Shown: positions 15,948-24,030 of the stretch, piece after piece
Numbering within the stretch: the stretch's first letter is position 1
How the letters are laid out: every line of letters starts with the position of its first letter
Assembly (NCBI GenBank): GCA_019414045.1
Contig: DXMW01000031.1
Span: 1 to 31,611 of the forward strand
DNA length: 31,611 nt
Source: Collinsella sp.
GTDB taxonomy: Bacteria; Actinomycetota; Coriobacteriia; Coriobacteriales; Coriobacteriaceae
Direction of reading: 5' to 3'
The notes under the pieces: generated by a model
Told to the model about the DNA's origin: nothing
Database searches by the model: none
What the model saw: only the letters and a program-made list of their open reading frames with translations
Position numbers and translations under genes: made by a program

Positions 15948-17744
15948 TTAAAGCCGCTGGCACACCGTAGCCACATGCTGCCCATCAAAACCGAACCCCC
16001 AGCGCATGCGACCCACGCCGGGGCGCGGTACACGGATTTCGTCGATGCCGCCGCGCTCTATGTCGAGTAGCGACTGCACGGCCAGCAATTCCAACCCCAG
16101 CGCATCCACATCGGGGTCATACATCATATTGATCGTTATAAGCGGGCGCTCGTCCAGCATGCCGATAGTGTCAGCTACGTCGAACACAGCGCCCGTAGGA
16201 AAAACCTGGATGTCCCAGCGACCCGCGCCACACTTTCGCCTCGAAGCAGGATTGGCATAGCCCGGCAATCCAAAGCAGAGTCCTTGCAAGAGTAGATGAT
16301 ATGGCAGCGGTGTATCTGGGTTGGTCGCACCGATTCCCGCATCTCCCAGGATGCGGCTTAGCGCCCGCCTCACGGTATCCTCGTTCCCATGGCACAGCCC
16401 GTCGCGAAACGCATCGACGTCTCGAATGTCTTCGGCAGCGCACTCAAACCACTCAACAATCACTAGACGCAAGGCCTGTCGAAGCTCGTTATTGGGCAAT
16501 CGCAAAGCACGGAGGCGATTGCCATGCTCTGGCTCCTCAGTCATATCCGTCGTGAGAAAACCGGACAGATACAGCGCTGTCCACATGCCATCCTCAGGCG
16601 AGACATCTGGCCCTGCAGTGCCCAAACAAAGCGGGGCCTCAGCGCACCCATGGGCCTCGAGCAAATCAAACAAGACCGAAAGGCGGTCGAGATTCCACCC
16701 GGCAACTACCCTACTCAGGCAATCCGCATGCCCATACAGATCGGCGCGCACAGGCGCCGTGCAGCCTCGGTCCAGAAAACCGATCACACGCGCTGGACTC
16801 GAGCAATAGGCCCTACCAAACCGATATCCCTCGAGCCATTCACGCGCATCATCCAGGCATTCCTCGCGTCCAGCATGACTCAACAGAGCCTGGACCTCGG
16901 CATCCGAAAAACCGAAACATCGGTCACACCACGCCAACAGCGGCGTCGTCAGACAATACGAGCAGCCGCGCGAAGAAAGCGCCGCTTCGGCAGGACCGGG
17001 GCACTCCCCCATCAGACACGTCAGCCGCAACGAATCGCGCGCAGTGGCAATGGCGTCGAACAGCACGCGATCGAATAGCCCTGCCGGATCGGCGTCGGAA
17101 GCGTCCCTCGCGCTCGCACGGCGAGACCACGCCGCATCGTACCCATCAACGAGCAATACAACCTGCTCATCGCAGGCCATCTCCAGCAGCTCAATGAGCA
17201 CACCGAGCACCGAGTCAACCTCGTCCGCGCTCGCCACATCACGCGCGACGCGTTCGATGTGACGCACCTTATCTCGAGCTAAATCAGGAGCCTCCAAGAG
17301 CGCCAACAAGCGAGCGCACTCGCCCGAAAGGGCATCGCGCACGACATCGGCAATAGCGGCACCACGCCTCGCAGCGCCAGAAAAGTCCAGCGATATCACC
17401 GGATAGCAAGCATACTCATCCCGATAGCGCCCACCGTCTGCATCCCAAATCTGAGCATCGGCAAATAAACGCTGACCAGAGCGACCGACCGCTGGACGCT
17501 CCAGAAAAGACCTGAGCATCGACAAGTTCATGCTCTTGCCAAAACCCTCGGGTCGACAGCACACCACAACGGACGCGTCGCAGTCCAACACATCGGCAAT
17601 AAACATGGTCTTGTCAACCAACATGCAGCAACCAAGGGCCTCCGCATAGTCGTGCATGCCAATGGGCAAAACCGCATCGTCGGCACAGCCGATCAAGCGC
17701 ACGCCAAAGCCGGCATCACAACCATTATTCGCCTGTTCAGGCAC
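15948..17744 (-). CDS. Degenerate AAA-ATPase-like / PD-(D/E)XK_9 family protein
   Basis: About 598 residues from a GTG at 17744, placed behind AGGGGG (17754-17759) and before the conserved LPIGMHDYAEA / VDKTMFI start of the family. The frame extends to an ATG at 17861 and a GTG at 17876, both without SD, and that extension contains CCYRCPIC. The family (AAA-ATPase_like plus a C-terminal nuclease fold) normally shows RPRRFGKS, then DEYD, then a GR-x-D ... E-x-K nuclease core. Here I see RPEGFGKS, DGYD (Walker B Glu replaced by Gly), LEGYRFG, and a C-terminus with GAGRWDI but ITINMM where E-x-K should be. The protein is probably catalytically dead or repurposed. It is convergent with the GlfT-like gene (24-base gap). 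The role of the family is poorly defined. Confidence 0.75.
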   Translation of the reverse strand: MPEQANNGCDAGFGVRLIGCADDAVLPIGMHDYAEALGCCMLVDKTMFIADVLDCDASVVVCCRPEGFGKSMNLSMLRSFLERPAVGRSGQRLFADAQIWDADGGRYRDEYACYPVISLDFSGAARRGAAIADVVRDALSGECARLLALLEAPDLARDKVRHIERVARDVASADEVDSVLGVLIELLEMACDEQVVLLVDGYDAAWSRRASARDASDADPAGLFDRVLFDAIATARDSLRLTCLMGECPGPAEAALSSRGCSYCLTTPLLAWCDRCFGFSDAEVQALLSHAGREECLDDAREWLEGYRFGRAYCSSPARVIGFLDRGCTAPVRADLYGHADCLSRVVAGWNLDRLSVLFDLLEAHGCAEAPLCLGTAGPDVSPEDGMWTALYLSGFLTTDMTEEPEHGNRLRALRLPNNELRQALRLVIVEWFECAAEDIRDVDAFRDGLCHGNEDTVRRALSRILGDAGIGATNPDTPLPYHLLLQGLCFGLPGYANPASRRKCGAGRWDIQVFPTGAVFDVADTIGMLDERPLITINMMYDPDVDALGLELLAVQSLLDIERGGIDEIRVPRPGVGRMRWGFGFDGQHVATVCQRL

Positions 17745-17880
17745 CAAAACGTTCCCCCTAAATCGCAACACGATGCCAATTGTAATGACCGCCTCGCGCG
17801 TACCGACGACGCCGCGCGAACATATCGGGCAACGGTAGCAACAAGAGGTGTGAGGGGGCATAACTAATCGTTGCACAACA

Positions 17881-17914
17881 AAACGGGGCCCTATGCATTC
17901 GCACCGGACCCCGT
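17881..17914 (-). terminator. Intrinsic terminator of the MPKTG surface-protein gene
   Basis: On the minus strand ACGGGGTCC pairs with GGGCCCCGT (one G-U pair) over a loop of about 15 nt and is followed by TTTGTTGT. It lies 18 bases beyond the stop codon at 17932. Confidence 0.75.
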
Positions 17915-17931
17915 CCCAACTCTTTAGTTAT

Positions 17932-19743
17932 CTAGCAACCGAGAGGCCACTCCTCCGAGCTGTCCTCCCCAGAAGCTTTCTTCTGCTGATCGAGCTTATG
18001 CTTACCACTTACGATAGACGTAGCGCCCAGTGTGGCCAAGCTTGCACTGGCAAGGCTCACCATAACGATAAGGTCGCCCGTCTTGGGCATGTTACCGCCA
18101 GATGACTTGGTCGTTGTAGTCGTCGTGGTGGTCACCTTTTTGGAGTCATTTTGCTCCTGGTTCCGGTTGTCAGTGTTGCCTTTACCGTTGTCCTCGCCCT
18201 GCTGCTTTCCGTCCTTGGTCTTGCCCTTGCTCTCGTCCTTCTCCTCAGATTCAGACTTCTTATCCTCGTCCTTCTTCTGAGTGGACTTGTCGTCCTTCTC
18301 CTCCGAGCTAGAACCTTTATCGGATACGGTCTTCTCGGAAGCCTCATCCTTGGAGTCGCCCTTTGCGGCCTCGGTCTTTTCCGTGGAAACCTGATCAGAG
18401 TTGTCCTTGTTCTGAGTCGAGCCATTATTGACGCCAGCCATCAGCGAAGAGCCCAGCGTAGAACCAAGCTGCTCGGAAAAAGAAGGCTTCTTGTCCGGCG
18501 AAGCAACGGGAGCGTCCGGCGCCTTATTCGAGTCGTCCTTGGAAGCATCGGAATCAGGGGTTGCGTCAGAGCCGGAGCCGTTGTTAGAGCCGGTGTCAAC
18601 GGACGAATCGCTCGAGCCGGTGGATGAGTTAGAGGTGTCAGCGCCGGTCGAACCAGAAGCGTCGCTGTCCGTATTGCCGGCAGAGCTTGAAGACGAATCG
18701 CCCGCAGCAGAGCCGTTCGAGATGGAACCGTCGTTGGTAATGCCACCAGCAGAGCCATTACCGTCAGCATCGGTCGAGGGCGCATCCATCCTGTCATCGT
18801 TGGGATCGTCACTCGAGTCGTCATTCGAATCAGGTGTCGGCGAGGGCGCCGGCGTAGGCTCGGGCTGCACGGGCGTCGCAGCGGCTGCCTCGTCCTCGGC
18901 GATATAAGCCAAGCAGTCCTTCAGCTCATTCTTATAACGATTCTTCCAGCCCTCATGATACTGGGGCTGGCTCGAATACTTGGTAGCGACGTTATCGACC
19001 ACGCTATTGGAGAGCGCCGTCACAAACTCACGGTCAGTCATATCATTAGAAAGATTCGCCCAGCGGAAGAAGTCCCTGCAGCCACCGGTGCCACACATGT
19101 TGGTGATGCTCCACACCATGCCCTTGACGCAATCGGCACGGCCCGAAATATCAATACCAAGGCCGCTCTTGAGCCACGCCTCGGTCACCGCATAGTACGA
19201 GTTGTACGCATACGCATCCTGCAGAGCCGAAAACTCAGCAGGGTCGATGTTATAAGCGCCCTGGAAGGCCTCCTGCGCAATACGGCCCAACTCGGTGGGC
19301 TGGCCGTTCTCGTACATGGCATTGCTCGTGTTGGAAATCTCGCTGCCGCGATCAATCGCATCCTTGAGCATGCTGTATTTTTCGGGGTTGTAGTTGTAGG
19401 CCTGCTTCATAAACGGGATGAGCGACCAACGACGGTCGAACTGGTAATAACCCAGCGCGTTGTAGCCGTCACCATACGAAAAGCCCTGGTTATAGTTGCC
19501 ATGGCTCTCATATTTGGTGAAGTACTTCATCTCGGGAGTCACGTTGACAAACGAAACGCCCTGGACCGACCTCAGCACGCCCGAGAAGGACTGTTGGGTG
19601 TAAAGGCCCTTATCGATATCGGTGGCATCCGAGGCAATGCCCGGCGTGGGCTCCTCGGCAGCGGCGGGTGCCGGCGCGGAAACGGCGCCAAACGAAAGCG
19701 CCAGCGTCAGGCCCGCGACAATAGCAGAATGCTTGGGCTGCAT
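17932..19743 (-). CDS. Secreted, wall-anchored protein with lysozyme-like domain, acidic Ser/Asp-rich stalk and MPKTG sorting signal
   Basis: 603 residues from an ATG with GGGAGGG upstream. Residues 1-29 are a signal peptide (APAPAAAEEP). Residues 68-285 form a globular domain with KYESHGNYNQGFSYGDGYNALGYYQFDRRW. The Glu79-x-x-Gly and GYYQFD layout resembles lysozyme/SLT-like domains of phage and VgrG-related muralytic proteins, so Glu79 may be catalytic (inference). Cys205, 217, 222 and 277 could form disulfides. Residues 286-545 are a low-complexity Pro, then Asp/Ser/Gly, then Lys/Glu stalk with a run of eight threonines. MPKTG (552-556) is a sortase signal with Met in place of Leu, followed by a hydrophobic segment (558-577) and an unusually long 25-residue polar tail. 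By family, sortase cleaves between Thr and Gly and links the protein to peptidoglycan. Confidence 0.82.
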   Translation of the reverse strand: MQPKHSAIVAGLTLALSFGAVSAPAPAAAEEPTPGIASDATDIDKGLYTQQSFSGVLRSVQGVSFVNVTPEMKYFTKYESHGNYNQGFSYGDGYNALGYYQFDRRWSLIPFMKQAYNYNPEKYSMLKDAIDRGSEISNTSNAMYENGQPTELGRIAQEAFQGAYNIDPAEFSALQDAYAYNSYYAVTEAWLKSGLGIDISGRADCVKGMVWSITNMCGTGGCRDFFRWANLSNDMTDREFVTALSNSVVDNVATKYSSQPQYHEGWKNRYKNELKDCLAYIAEDEAAAATPVQPEPTPAPSPTPDSNDDSSDDPNDDRMDAPSTDADGNGSAGGITNDGSISNGSAAGDSSSSSAGNTDSDASGSTGADTSNSSTGSSDSSVDTGSNNGSGSDATPDSDASKDDSNKAPDAPVASPDKKPSFSEQLGSTLGSSLMAGVNNGSTQNKDNSDQVSTEKTEAAKGDSKDEASEKTVSDKGSSSEEKDDKSTQKKDEDKKSESEEKDESKGKTKDGKQQGEDNGKGNTDNRNQEQNDSKKVTTTTTTTTKSSGGNMPKTGDLIVMVSLASASLATLGATSIVSGKHKLDQQKKASGEDSSEEWPLGC

Positions 19744-19813
19744 AAGACCCTCCCTGCATTGGTGTAGTTAAAGTTCAGTTTGCAAAGATAAAAATAAGTA
19801 TTGCAGCTCGCCC

Positions 19814-19829
19814 GTTGTTGCACAACAAC
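19814..19829. promoter_or_regulatory. Perfect inverted repeat GTTGTTG-CA-CAACAAC
   Basis: Seven-base perfect arms with a 2-base centre lie between the regulator gene and the surface-protein gene. They are about 70 bases upstream of the latter's start, near its likely promoter. A shorter form (GTTG-CA-CAAC, 17870-17879) lies just beyond that gene's terminator. This fits a dimeric regulator site; no regulator is identified. Confidence 0.4.
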
Positions 19830-19882
19830 CCCTCGGTAAACGGCAACAACCCTCCGCGAAATCTTAAGGAATTGCGCTCAAC

Positions 19883-20314
19883 CTACAGCTTAATGTCAAA
19901 GTTGATCTCGGGGACGGCGGCCAAGTCGGCCAACGTCACGCCGTCGACGTACTTTTCGATCACGTCGTCCAGACCGCGCCAGAACTTGACGGTCGAGCAC
20001 AGATCGCTGCGGGCGCAACTGTTGTCGATGCCGTCGCACGCCACCGGAGCCGTGCTGCCCTCGACGGCGCGCAGGATGTCGCCGGCACGCACCTCGGCCG
20101 GGTCCTTGGCCATCATGTAGCCGCCGCCCTTGCCGCGCACGCTCTTAAGCAGGCCCGCCTTCATAAGCGGACGAACCAGCTGCTCCAGATACTTTTGCGA
20201 GATATGCTCGCGGTCGGCAACCTCGCGCAGGGCAATCTTGCCCTCGGCGTCGCCCAGCGCCGCGATATAGATCATCAGCCGGAGGGCATAGCGGCCCTTA
20301 GAAGAAATGAGCAT
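19883..20314 (-). CDS. Rrf2/IscR-type Fe-S-sensing transcriptional regulator
   Basis: 143 residues from the ATG at 20314 (GGGAGGGT SD, 4-nt spacing); the open frame further upstream (to 20383) runs into palindromes and is not conserved protein. The N-terminal winged helix shows MLISSKGRYALRLMIYIA, EVADREHISQKYLEQLVRPL and the wing KSVRGKGGGYMMAK, all diagnostic of Rrf2. Cys93, Cys100 and Cys106 (CDGIDNSC ... DLC) match the three-cysteine [2Fe-2S] ligand set of IscR-like sensors. Divergence from sufCBDSU and this ligand set point to repression of the suf operon when clusters are plentiful (well-established logic for the family; binding here is inferred). Confidence 0.92.
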   Translation of the reverse strand: MLISSKGRYALRLMIYIAALGDAEGKIALREVADREHISQKYLEQLVRPLMKAGLLKSVRGKGGGYMMAKDPAEVRAGDILRAVEGSTAPVACDGIDNSCARSDLCSTVKFWRGLDDVIEKYVDGVTLADLAAVPEINFDIKL

Positions 20315-20335
20315 ACCTACCCTCCCATCGTTACT

Positions 20336-20404
20336 GGGACAAAACCAGGCTTGTTTGTCCCAAATCCTATGCACGCGGGGCAAACAAACCTGGTTTTATG
20401 TCCC
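20336..20404. promoter_or_regulatory. Large nested inverted repeat upstream of the Rrf2 regulator
   Basis: The arm at 20336-20361 and the arm at 20377-20404 are near-perfect reverse complements (26 and 28 bases, 15-base spacer). Each arm is itself palindromic: GGGACAAA...TTTGTCCC in the first, and AAACC-T-GGTTT inside the second. It starts 22 bases upstream of the regulator start. It could be paired operator sites, an RNA hairpin in its leader, or a mobile palindromic element. Confidence 0.7.
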
Positions 20405-20425
20405 TCATCTAAAAAGTCGAGTGGA

Positions 20426-20449
20426 TTAGTCGGGTTTTCCCTTGACTAA
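20426..20449. promoter_or_regulatory. Inverted repeat TTAGTC/GACTAA over a TTGACT box, suf promoter region
   Basis: TTAGTC (20426-20431) and GACTAA (20444-20449) are perfect complements, with GGG-TTTT-CCC inside. TTGACT (20442-20447), a good -35 match for the suf operon, overlaps the right arm, so a protein bound here would block RNA polymerase. No clear -10 box is seen at standard spacing. Confidence 0.45.
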
Positions 20450-20533
20450 CGCCGAACCCATAGTAACTTTATTCCGAGAAGATTCCTAGGGTTTAGTACA
20501 CCTATGAGTACACCATATACAGAGAGGGACAGC

Positions 20534-21334
20534 ATGAGCGCAAATCCGCTGCTTTCCATCGAAGGTCTGACCGCCTCCGTGGACGAGAAGACCATCCTCC
20601 ACAACGTCAACCTCAACGTCGCCGCCGGCGAGACCCACGTGCTGATGGGACCCAACGGCGCCGGCAAGTCCACCCTCGGCCACCTGGTCATGGGCGACCC
20701 CGTCTACACGGTCAACGACGGCCGCATCGTCTTTGACGGCCAGGACATCACCGAGCTCACCACCGACAAGCGCTCGCGCGCCGGCCTGTTCCTGAGCTTC
20801 CAGGCCCCGGTCGAGATTCCGGGCGTGCCGCTGTCGAGCTTTTTGCGCGCCAGCATCGCCGGCCGCCCCGGCCTGGAGATGAAGGGCAAGGAGTTCCGCC
20901 GTCGCGTCAAGGAGCTCGCGGCCGAGCTCAACATGGATACCGCCTACCTCAACCGCGAGCTGGGCGTGGGCTTCTCGGGCGGCGAGAAGAAGAAGGTCGA
21001 GATGCTCCAGCTCCTGCTGCTGCAGCCCAAGCTCGCCATCCTCGACGAGACCGACTCGGGCCTGGACGTCGACGCGCTTTCCACCGTCAGCCACGGCATG
21101 GACGCCTACCGCAAGAGCTGCGACGGCTCCATGCTCATTATCACGCACAACACGCGCATCCTGGAGCACTTGGATGTCGACCGCGTCCACGTTATGGTCA
21201 AGGGCCACATCGTGCGCGAGGACGACGCCTCGCTCATTCCCTGGATCGACAAGAACGGCTTTGAGACCTTCGAGCGCGAGGCCGCCGAGCAGCGCGCCCA
21301 GGCCGAGGCCGCCGCTGCCGAGCAGCAGGCGTAA
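20534..21334 (+). CDS. sufC: SufC, Fe-S assembly ABC-type ATPase
   Basis: 266 residues from the ATG at 20534 (GAGAGGGA SD, 4-5 nt spacing); an upstream ATG at 20504 is in frame but lacks a SD. Complete ABC ATPase motifs: Walker A GPNGAGKST (39-47), Q-loop FQAPVEIPG, signature FSGGEKKK (147-154), Walker B LAILDETDSGLD (167-178) and H-loop ITHNTRIL (His205). The YLNREL / IAGRP segments are typical of SufC. In the SufBCD complex it hydrolyses ATP to drive scaffold rearrangement. It is the first gene of the operon, with sufB 12 bases downstream. Confidence 0.97.
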   Translation: MSANPLLSIEGLTASVDEKTILHNVNLNVAAGETHVLMGPNGAGKSTLGHLVMGDPVYTVNDGRIVFDGQDITELTTDKRSRAGLFLSFQAPVEIPGVPLSSFLRASIAGRPGLEMKGKEFRRRVKELAAELNMDTAYLNRELGVGFSGGEKKKVEMLQLLLLQPKLAILDETDSGLDVDALSTVSHGMDAYRKSCDGSMLIITHNTRILEHLDVDRVHVMVKGHIVREDDASLIPWIDKNGFETFEREAAEQRAQAEAAAAEQQA

Positions 21335-21346
21335 AGGGGCGACGCA

Positions 21347-22759
21347 ATGACCAAGAACCGCACCGAGGTCGCGGACATCGACCGCAGCCTCTACGACTTC
21401 ACCTATGGCGAGGAGGGATTCGAGCGCCTCGACGCCGGCATCACGCCCGACATCGTGCGCGAGATCAGCGCCAAAAAGGACGAGCCGCAGTGGATGCTCG
21501 ACCTGCGCCTCAAGTCCCTCGAGATTTTTAATCGTTTTCCCGACCCGACGTGGGGTCCCTCCATCGAAGGCTTGGACATGGACAACATCGTCACCTACGT
21601 CAAGCCCAACACCGACCAAAAACACGACTGGGAGTCGGTGCCCGACGACATCAAGAACACCTTTGAGCGCCTGGGCATCCCCGAGGCCGAGCGCAGCTAC
21701 CTGGCAGGCGTCGGCGCGCAGTACGACTCCGAGCTGGTCTACCACAACATGCAGGACACGGTGTCCAAGATGGGCATCGTCTATTCCGGCATCGAGGAGG
21801 CCCTGCACGACCCGCAGTGGGAGCCGCTCATCCACGAGAAGTTTATGACGCTCATCCCGCCCACCGACCACAAGTTTGCGGCCCTGCACGGCGCCGTATG
21901 GTCGGGCGGCTCGTTTGTCTACGTGCCCAAGGGCACCAAGTTGGACTTCCCGCTGCAGAGCTACTTCCGCCTTAACGCCAAGGGCGCCGGCCAGTTTGAG
22001 CACACGCTCATCATCGTCGAGGACGACGCTGACCTGCACTTTATCGAGGGCTGCTCCGCGCCCAAGTACAACGTGGCCAACCTCCACGCCGGCGCCGTCG
22101 AGCTCTTTGTGGGCAAGCGCGCGCACCTGCGCTACTCGACCATCGAGAACTGGTCCAAGAACATGTACAATCTCAACACCAAGCGTGCGCGCGTGGACGA
22201 GGATGGCGACATCGAGTGGATCAGCGGCTCCTTCGGCAGCCACGTGGGCTACCTCTACCCCATGAGCGTGCTCAACGGACGCCGCGCCCGCTCGAGCTTT
22301 ACCGGCATTACCTTTGCCGGCGCCGGCCAGAACCTGGATACCGGCTGCAAGGTCGTGCTCAACGCGCCCGATACCTCGGCAACCGTCGAGACCAAGGGCA
22401 TCTCCAAGAGTGGCGGCATTCAGACCTTCCGCAGCTCTATTGTGGCGACACCCAAGGCCGAGGGTTCCAAGGCAACCGTGAGCTGCCAGTCGCTCATGCT
22501 CGACGACCAGAGCCGCTCCGACACCATTCCGGCCATGGACATCCGCGCCAAGAACGTCGATATCGGCCACGAGGCCACCATCGGCCGCATCGGCGACGAT
22601 AAGGTGTTCTACCTGATGAGCCGCGGCATCTCGGAGGAAGAGGCCCGTACCATGATCGTCAACGGCTTTGCCAACCCGGTCTCCAAGGAGCTGCCGCTGG
22701 AGTACGCCGTCGAGATGAACAACCTGATCAAGCTCGAGATGGAAGGAGCGATCGGATAA
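21347..22759 (+). CDS. sufB: SufB, Fe-S cluster scaffold subunit
   Basis: 470 residues, usual length for SufB. Hallmarks: YDFTYGEEGFERLDAGIT at the N-terminus, KMGIVYSGIEEAL, the SGGSFVYVPKG strand, HFIEGCSAP with a conserved Cys, the beta-helix core (ENWSKNMYNLNTKRA, GSHVGYLYPM), SCQSLMLDDQSRSDTIP, and the closing HEATIGRIGDDKVFYLMSRGISEEEA. In the SufBC2D complex, SufB receives persulfide sulfur and builds the nascent cluster. Its TAA shares one base with the ATG of sufD (TAATG), implying coupled translation for stoichiometric complex assembly. Confidence 0.97.
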   Translation: MTKNRTEVADIDRSLYDFTYGEEGFERLDAGITPDIVREISAKKDEPQWMLDLRLKSLEIFNRFPDPTWGPSIEGLDMDNIVTYVKPNTDQKHDWESVPDDIKNTFERLGIPEAERSYLAGVGAQYDSELVYHNMQDTVSKMGIVYSGIEEALHDPQWEPLIHEKFMTLIPPTDHKFAALHGAVWSGGSFVYVPKGTKLDFPLQSYFRLNAKGAGQFEHTLIIVEDDADLHFIEGCSAPKYNVANLHAGAVELFVGKRAHLRYSTIENWSKNMYNLNTKRARVDEDGDIEWISGSFGSHVGYLYPMSVLNGRRARSSFTGITFAGAGQNLDTGCKVVLNAPDTSATVETKGISKSGGIQTFRSSIVATPKAEGSKATVSCQSLMLDDQSRSDTIPAMDIRAKNVDIGHEATIGRIGDDKVFYLMSRGISEEEARTMIVNGFANPVSKELPLEYAVEMNNLIKLEMEGAIG

Positions 22760-24030
22760 TGAAACAGACCACCAACACCGCTGCTACCACCCTTGAGCAG
22801 GTCAATGCGATGCCGGCTGCCACTTGGGGTTGGCTCAAGATGAACCAGACCAAGCTCGAGCTCTCTGACGAGCTTGCTGCCGCTCCCGCCGAGACCATTG
22901 AGGTTGAGGGCTTGGACAAGCAGTTTACTGGCGTGGCAGACGCATTCGACGCCGCCATGGACGCCATGGCCGAGCGCTTCCCCGAGCGCCGCGCCTCCGC
23001 CCCGGGTGGTGCCGCCGACCGCGCCCGCATCACGCCCGAGACCGAGCTCGACGTGCCCGCCACCTCCATCTACCAGGCCGGTGCCATTAAGCTGGAGGAG
23101 GAGCTCTCCCCCGCTGAGGCCTTCGAGACTGGCATGGGCGAGGCTGCCTACACCTACCTGGCCGACCACGCCACTAAGCGCGTCGTCATCGATGTGCCCA
23201 CATACCAGCACGCCACGGTTACCGTGCGTGTGAGCGGTGTCGATGCCGCCGCGGCCATCGCCGCCATCGACGTCATCGCCCGTCCCCAGTCGACGCTCAA
23301 TCTGCATATTGCCCTAGACTCCCCCGTTACCGGCGAGGGTGTCGTGGGCTCCGCGCTACGCGTGTGCGCCCACGAGTACGCCACCGTCAACGTGACCTGC
23401 ACGCAGACGCTCGACGATAGCTGGATCGCGCTCGACGACACCGGCCTGTTCCTGGACGAGGGCGCGCGCGTCAACGTGCAACACACCGTCCTGGGTGCCG
23501 GCGCCAGCGCCACCGGCCTTGCCGGCGACCTGCTGGGCGATACCGCCAAGGTCACCATCGATACTGACTACCTGGGCGCCCGCGAGCAGGTGCGCGACTT
23601 TAACTACGAGCTGCGCCACCGCGGTCGCAAGACCGAGTGCGAGATCGACGCCAACGGCGTACTGACCGGCACGTCCAAGAAGGTCTACCGCGGCACCATC
23701 GATCTCGTGCACGGCTGCAAGGGTGCCGTCGGCACCGAGCGCGAAACCGTGCTGTTGGCCAACAAGGGCGTCGACAACAAGACCGTCCCCGTCATTCTCT
23801 GCGACGAGGACGACGTTGCCGGCAACCACGGCGCCACCATCGGTCACGTCCGCGACGAGCAACTGTTCTACCTCGCCTGCCGAGGCCTTGACCAAAACGC
23901 CGCCGAGGACCTGTTCATCCGCGCCAAGCTGGAGGACGCCGCGCTTTCCGCCACCGACGAGCGCACCCGCGCCGCCGTCGTCCGCCTGGGCAACAACCTG
24001 ATCGACAACTTTGAAGAGGAGCTCGCATGA
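22759..24030 (+). CDS. sufD: SufD-like subunit of the SufBCD scaffold
   Basis: 423 residues. The C-terminal half is a SufB/SufD beta-helix domain: RHRGRKTECEIDANGV, YRGTIDLVHGCKGAVGTERE, CDEDDVAGNHGATIGHVRDEQLFYLACRGLDQNAAEDLFIRA. The N-terminal half is divergent and rich in Ala/Glu, as in many SufD proteins. SufD pairs with SufB, and the two scaffold the growing cluster with two SufC ATPases. It overlaps sufS by 4 bases (ATGA). Confidence 0.94.
   Translation: MKQTTNTAATTLEQVNAMPAATWGWLKMNQTKLELSDELAAAPAETIEVEGLDKQFTGVADAFDAAMDAMAERFPERRASAPGGAADRARITPETELDVPATSIYQAGAIKLEEELSPAEAFETGMGEAAYTYLADHATKRVVIDVPTYQHATVTVRVSGVDAAAAIAAIDVIARPQSTLNLHIALDSPVTGEGVVGSALRVCAHEYATVNVTCTQTLDDSWIALDDTGLFLDEGARVNVQHTVLGAGASATGLAGDLLGDTAKVTIDTDYLGAREQVRDFNYELRHRGRKTECEIDANGVLTGTSKKVYRGTIDLVHGCKGAVGTERETVLLANKGVDNKTVPVILCDEDDVAGNHGATIGHVRDEQLFYLACRGLDQNAAEDLFIRAKLEDAALSATDERTRAAVVRLGNNLIDNFEEELA

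Noticed and set aside
20486..22570. 694-codon open frame antisense to sufC/sufB
   Set aside because: Shadow of GC-rich coding sequence; Val/Ala/Gly/Asp-rich, no domain, and the plus strand encodes unmistakable SufC and SufB.
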